Shown: one piece after another, positions 60,437 through 64,000 of the stretch
Layout: each line of letters starts with the position of its first letter
How positions within the stretch are numbered: the stretch's first letter is position 1
Assembly (NCBI RefSeq): GCF_024198215.1
Contig: NZ_JAKCFA010000024.1
Coordinates: 124,001-188,000, forward strand
Source: Myxococcus qinghaiensis
GTDB lineage: Bacteria > Myxococcota > Myxococcia > Myxococcales > Myxococcaceae
Direction: 5' to 3'
DNA: 64,000 nucleotides
Notes under the pieces: model-generated
Told to the model about the DNA's origin: nothing
Databases searched by the model: none
The model's input: only the letters and a program-made list of their open reading frames with translations
Translations under genes and position numbers: made by a program

Positions 60437-60624
60437 GCGAGGGCGAGCGGGGCGATCTTGCTTTCAATCTCCTCGAGCAAGAAGTCGATCTCCTCAATCT
60501 CATCGAGCTTCTCGGGGGCCGCCGAGACAGCGGCGGCGGCGGGCTCCGCAGAGGGAGCAGCCGCTTCGGAGACCACCGTGGACGTGTTGGGCGACTGGAC
60601 CGACTCTGACGCTTCCGAAGCCAT
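60433..60624 (-). CDS. 63-aa peptide, candidate precursor peptide
   Basis: MASEASESVQSPNTSTVV opens an Ala/Ser/Pro-rich, Cys-free and low-complexity half (1-37); residues 38-57 are an acidic amphipathic helix (EKLDEIEEIDFLLEEIES); the end is KIAPLALA. A strong GGAGGA site lies 5 nt before ATG 60624, and the stop overlaps the Rieske start. Size, low complexity, strong ribosome-binding site and coupling to an oxygenase fit a ribosomally made peptide substrate, but it could also be a small accessory subunit. I cannot name a family. Confidence 0.75.
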   Translation of the reverse strand: MASEASESVQSPNTSTVVSEAAAPSAEPAAAAVSAAPEKLDEIEEIDFLLEEIESKIAPLALA

Positions 60625-60702
60625 GACTCCTCCTGGCACTCGCAGCAAAGGGGTTGCCATGCTCGTGGGAATCCAGGCGAGGTGTCAACACGCGGCGGGT
60701 GT

Positions 60703-60749
60703 GTTCACGCAATGCGTGAACGGCTCGGCGGCCGGTGTGTTCATGAAAC
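60703..60749. promoter_or_regulatory. Operator-like palindrome plus second copy
   Basis: Perfect inverted repeat GTTCACGC-AAT-GCGTGAAC at 60703-60721 and a shorter related palindrome GTTCATGAAAC at 60739-60749; both follow GGTGT, about 36 bp apart. They lie in the 203-bp gap between the divergent peptide gene (start 60624) and the porin/NRPS run (start 60828), so one regulator may control both. No regulator gene is adjacent. Confidence 0.6.
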
Positions 60750-60827
60750 GTAACGCCCTGACAGGCAATCTGGTGGGGTGGGTGCCTCGCGACATTGATT
60801 AAGAGGAGGCTAGAGTGCGGCTCCCCC

Positions 60828-62831
60828 ATGCCAGCCCCGCTCACCCGCGCCTTGCTTGTGTTTTGCCTCCTGCTTGGAGGCACAGCGGGAGCAGAGGTCT
60901 GGAAGCAGGTGCGCCCGGGCGCCACCACCGAGCAGCAGGTATTGAGCCGCTTCGGTGAGCCCACGCGGCGACACTCGGCCGGCGGCGCGCGCGTGCTCAC
61001 GTATGACGCGGACTCGGCGCCGTCGGGCACCGTGCGCGCGGACTTCCACGTCGATGAGAGGACGCAGCGCCTGCGCCGCCTCGACGTGTATCCCTCCCCC
61101 GCGCCGTCTCGCGAAGCGGTGGAGCGGATGTTCGGCCCCGCGTGCCAGGGCGGAGGCCGCGCGAAGAAGCCGTGTCACGAGGTCAGGCTCTCTGCCACCA
61201 ACGAGCCCTACCTCCACTATGTCGCGCGCGGGCTCGCGGTGTTCTTCGCGCGCGGAGAGCTCCAGGCGCTGACGTACCTCCCCGCCGCGCGAGCGCGTCA
61301 GGCGCGCATCGCTCCGGTGGAGCCACCCCTGATGCAGGAGGCTCCCACGGCGAGCCCCGAGCCGCGCGCGAGCACGAACACGCCCGCCGACGACGGCCTC
61401 GCTCAAGCGACTCCCACCACCGCGTCGCAAGCGCCTTCGGAGACCGTGGCCGTGGAGCCCATCGCCACGTCCCCCGTCGTCCCGGAGCTCACGGTGGCAC
61501 GCGTGGAGGTCCCGAGCGCGGACACCGGCTCGAGCTCGAGCGACCTGCTGCGTCCCGCGATGATGGACAGCGGCGAAGGCGCGCCGAGTCCCACCGCGGA
61601 CAGCGACACGACGCAGGGACCGCGCCCGCTGAACGAGCCCGAGGAGACGCAGGCGCCGCGGCTCGCGGACCCGGTGCAGCCCGAGGTGCTGACGCTCGGC
61701 GGGTTCTACTTCCAGCGCGCGGACATGGTGGTGTCCCAGCGGGCCACGGACGCCACCACGGCCGCGCAGCCGTACTTCCCGGGGCTCGTGGACGTCTACC
61801 TGGACTTCAGGCCCCAGGACGACATCCGGGCCTACGTGGTGGGCCGCCTGGTCTATGACCCGCTGGACCCGACGCTCTCCACGCCGAGGACGAGCCTGGA
61901 CAAGCTGTGGCTCTACTTCGGCCTCTTCGACAGCGTCTACGTCACGGCCGGACGCCAGCATGTGAAGTGGGGAAGCTCCCGCATCTGGAACACCACCGAC
62001 TTCCTGCGCTCCCCCAACCCGGATCCGCTCGGCGTGTTCGACCTGCGCCAGGGCGTGGACATGGTGAAGGTGAACGTGCCCTTCGAGTCGCTGCGCGCGA
62101 ACCTGTGGGGGTATGCGACGGCGACCCTGGAAGACACCGGGGTCACCGGCGCGCTCCCTCGCGCGCGCTACGGCGGCGCGGTGCGCGGAGACATCGCCTT
62201 CGGCACCAGCGAGCTCATCGCCTCCGCGTCCTTCCTGGAGCGGCGCCGCCCGCGCTACGGGTTGGACTACTCGCTGGGAATCGGGAGGCTGGACCTCAAC
62301 GCCGAGGTCGCCTTCGTGCGCGACTCGGACACCCGGCTGTGGCGGTCCACGCCGGAGGGGAGCTTCGTCGAGCGCACCGTGACGGGCACGCAGGTGCAGG
62401 CCAGCGCGGGCGTGGCCGCCGAGCTGCGCATGGGAGACCTCTACCGCACCGTCCTCCGGGCGGAGGGCTTCTACAACCAGCTGGGCGACGACGACCGACG
62501 GCTGCTCACGTGGGTCCAGTCGACCGGGGACTACCGCGCCCTGTACTTCGGCCGGACGTATGGCCTGGGTCAAATCACCGTCACCCGCCGCAGCATCTAT
62601 GAGCCGTCGTGGACGCTCACCGTGCTCGGCAACCTGGGGGACCCGTCGTTCCTGGGCCGCCTGGACTTCGGCTTCGTGCGCAACAACGTGAACGTCGCGG
62701 CGTTCGTCGAGGCGCCCTTCGGCGCTCGCGGCGGTGAGTTCCGTTTCCAACCCGACCCCTCCGTGGCGGCCCTCCCCGCGACGGACCTGGGAATGTTTCG
62801 AGCCGGCATGAGCCTCCGCCTCCGGCTGTAG
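60828..62831 (+). CDS. SmpA/BamE-like domain fused to an outer-membrane barrel
   Basis: 667 aa. Signal peptide ending GGTAGA (about 22). Residues 23-85 (WKQVRPGATTEQQVLSRFGEP, VLTYDAD, VDERTQRLRRLDV) resemble the two-helix, three-strand SmpA/OmlA (BamE) fold; a long Pro/Thr/Ala-rich linker (about 165-290) precedes a ~375-residue C-terminal barrel (YVTAGRQHVKWGSSRIWN, RANLWGYATATLED, LIASASFLERRRPRYGLDYS). The protein likely spans the outer membrane as a porin or secretion channel. It ends 18 bp before the NRPS start, so the two may be one operon. ATG 60828 has an imperfect site upstream. Confidence 0.75.
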   Translation: MPAPLTRALLVFCLLLGGTAGAEVWKQVRPGATTEQQVLSRFGEPTRRHSAGGARVLTYDADSAPSGTVRADFHVDERTQRLRRLDVYPSPAPSREAVERMFGPACQGGGRAKKPCHEVRLSATNEPYLHYVARGLAVFFARGELQALTYLPAARARQARIAPVEPPLMQEAPTASPEPRASTNTPADDGLAQATPTTASQAPSETVAVEPIATSPVVPELTVARVEVPSADTGSSSSDLLRPAMMDSGEGAPSPTADSDTTQGPRPLNEPEETQAPRLADPVQPEVLTLGGFYFQRADMVVSQRATDATTAAQPYFPGLVDVYLDFRPQDDIRAYVVGRLVYDPLDPTLSTPRTSLDKLWLYFGLFDSVYVTAGRQHVKWGSSRIWNTTDFLRSPNPDPLGVFDLRQGVDMVKVNVPFESLRANLWGYATATLEDTGVTGALPRARYGGAVRGDIAFGTSELIASASFLERRRPRYGLDYSLGIGRLDLNAEVAFVRDSDTRLWRSTPEGSFVERTVTGTQVQASAGVAAELRMGDLYRTVLRAEGFYNQLGDDDRRLLTWVQSTGDYRALYFGRTYGLGQITVTRRSIYEPSWTLTVLGNLGDPSFLGRLDFGFVRNNVNVAAFVEAPFGARGGEFRFQPDPSVAALPATDLGMFRAGMSLRLRL

Positions 62832-62849
62832 CCCCTGACGCCCTTTCAC

Positions 62850-64000
62850 ATGACCACTCCCCCTGACTCCGTCCTCCCCGGTCAGTCCCCCCTCCCGGAG
62901 CAGACGACTTCCGGGCCCGCGCAGGTCGGGCCGGCGGAACGCGAGAACACCTTCATTCCGCCCGCGAGGCTCCCCGAGTCCGACCGCCAGCGCGTGCTGG
63001 TGGAGTGGAACGCGACGACGTCCGAGTACCCTCGCGACTCCACGCTGCCGGAGGTCTTCGCCCTGGTGGTGGAGCGCTTCCCGGACAAGGTCGCCGTCGA
63101 GTTCGGAGACAGCCGGCTCACGTACCGCGAGCTGGATGCGCGCTCCAACGTGCTCGCCCTGAAGCTGCGCGAATCGGGCGTGGACACCGACGTGCGCGTG
63201 GGGCTCGCCGTCGAGCGCTCGCTGGAGGTCATCATCTCCGCGGTCGCCATCGTCAAGGCCGGTGGCGCCTACGTCGCGATGGACACGTCGTACCCGCGCG
63301 AGCGACTGGCGGCCATGGTGGAGGACGCCCGGCCCCAGGTCATCATCATCACACGCGCGCTCGTCTCCCGGATGCCCGTCGGGCAATCGCGACTGTTGGT
63401 GCTGGAGGACCTCTCGCTGGAGAGCCCGGCCCCTCACGCCCCACCGTTCCGAGCGCTGCCGGACTCGCTGGCCTACGTGGACTTCACGTCCGGCTCCACC
63501 GGCAGGCCCAAGGGGGTCGGCACGACGCACCAGGGCGTGCTGCGCAACCACCTGGGCGTGAGCTACGCGCGCTTCGGGCCGGACGAGACGCAGCTGTTGA
63601 TGACGCCTCTCTCCTTCGACGTCTCCACGTTCGAAATCTGGGGAGCGCTGCTCCACGGGGCCCGGCTGGTGGTGATGACTCCGGGAGTCCCGTCGCTGGA
63701 GGAGCTGGCACGGGTGGTCCGCGAGGCCCGCGTGACGACGCTCTGGCTGACGTCGGCGCTGTTCTCCCAGGTGGTGGAGGAGCACCTGGAGCTGCTGCGC
63801 CCCGTCAAGCAGCTCCTCGCCGGTGGCGACATCGTGGCGGCGACCCATGTGCGCCGGGTCATCGACACGCTGGGGATTCCCGTCATCAACGGGTACGGCC
63901 CCACGGAGACCACGGTCTTCGCCACCTCGTACATCGCGACCGCGTCCGCCCAGGCCGCGAAGACGTTCCCCATTGGCCGCCCCATCGACAACGTCCGCGC
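62850..64000 (+). CDS. Nonribosomal peptide synthetase, N-terminal adenylation domain (partial)
   Basis: At least 383 aa, running off the window with no stop. About 45 N-terminal residues, then directly an adenylation domain with no preceding condensation domain: A1-A2 KAGGAYVAMDTSYP, A3 DFTSGSTGRPKG, A4 FDVSTFEIWG, A5 NGYGPTETTVF. This is the layout of a starter module. Pocket residues read from the alignment to GrsA are D-V-F-W-L-G-G-V-F (then Lys in most), close to the valine code DAFWLGGTFK, so an aliphatic starter such as Val is likely. ATG 62850; thiolation and later modules lie outside. Confidence 0.93.
   Translation, partial: MTTPPDSVLPGQSPLPEQTTSGPAQVGPAERENTFIPPARLPESDRQRVLVEWNATTSEYPRDSTLPEVFALVVERFPDKVAVEFGDSRLTYRELDARSNVLALKLRESGVDTDVRVGLAVERSLEVIISAVAIVKAGGAYVAMDTSYPRERLAAMVEDARPQVIIITRALVSRMPVGQSRLLVLEDLSLESPAPHAPPFRALPDSLAYVDFTSGSTGRPKGVGTTHQGVLRNHLGVSYARFGPDETQLLMTPLSFDVSTFEIWGALLHGARLVVMTPGVPSLEELARVVREARVTTLWLTSALFSQVVEEHLELLRPVKQLLAGGDIVAATHVRRVIDTLGIPVINGYGPTETTVFATSYIATASAQAAKTFPIGRPIDNVR

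Noticed and set aside
60810..63848. 1012-codon minus-strand frame
   Set aside because: Antisense to the barrel and NRPS genes, whose motifs are clear; low-complexity product.
1..64000. tRNA, rRNA, prophage or insertion sequence
   Set aside because: I looked for cloverleaf ends, rRNA cores, transposase and integrase motifs and saw none; this was by eye only.

Overview
The window is one contiguous piece of a high-GC (roughly 70%) chromosome. It most likely comes from a myxobacterium of the Myxococcus/Corallococcus/Cystobacter group. The pointers are strong GC3 bias, a macrolide-exporter-like orphan permease with two FtsX domains, many lipoproteins with Cys signal peptides, RCC1- and WG-repeat proteins, bactofilin-like beta-solenoid proteins, cold-shock gene clusters, an alpha-1,3-glucanase, a thermolysin-like protease and an NRPS gene. 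This assignment rests on gene content only. I saw no rRNA, tRNA, transposase, integrase, phage gene or CRISPR array.

Layout. 1-14.8 kb: an MFS pump fragment, divergent regulator/enzyme pairs (LysR/SDR, TetR/peroxiredoxin, AraC/SDR plus an imine-reductase-like oxidoreductase), glutamate decarboxylase, a beta-propeller/regulator/DUF899 group sharing an 11-bp motif, a DoxX-type membrane protein and an M4 protease. 15-31.8 kb: a SUKH-like protein, an ADOP-type permease, two bactofilin-like proteins, several secreted or lipid-anchored proteins, a LytS/LytTR two-component pair, RCC1- and WG-repeat proteins, a GH71 glucanase lipoprotein, an outer-membrane barrel and a DhaK-DhaL kinase. 32-46.3 kb: a DUF2304-GT2 glycosyltransferase with a polytopic partner, a UPF0126 channel, a 435-bp non-coding stretch with three degenerate ~47-bp repeats, a family B DNA polymerase with an archaeal-like motif C, a WYL regulator, FadD, and an ABC ATPase plus an ABC-2 permease/M1 peptidase fusion. 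46.3-53.9 kb: a cold-shock gene/small basic protein/cold-shock gene triplet, a TetR remnant, a MocR regulator with its probable target (AhpD-like), pirin, and TldE.

53.9-64 kb is the most unusual part. TldD and TldE stand head to head. Next to them, on the minus strand, is a compact run: a 63-aa peptide, a Rieske oxygenase and a di-heme cytochrome c joined by 4-bp start/stop overlaps, followed by a four-to-five-heme lipoprotein and a second lipoprotein. The peptide is small, Ala/Ser/Pro-rich, acidic near its end, and carries a strong ribosome-binding site, so it could be a precursor peptide oxidised by the Rieske enzyme, with TldD/TldE as processing protease. That system-level reading is inference. 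Divergent from the peptide, across a region with a perfect 8+3+8 palindrome, lie a BamE/SmpA-like-domain/outer-membrane-barrel fusion and an NRPS that begins directly with an adenylation domain (pocket residues resembling valine codes) and runs off the window.

Start codons were chosen from ribosome-binding sites, signal peptides and overlaps. The many long opposite-strand reading frames are GC-skew shadows and were left out.
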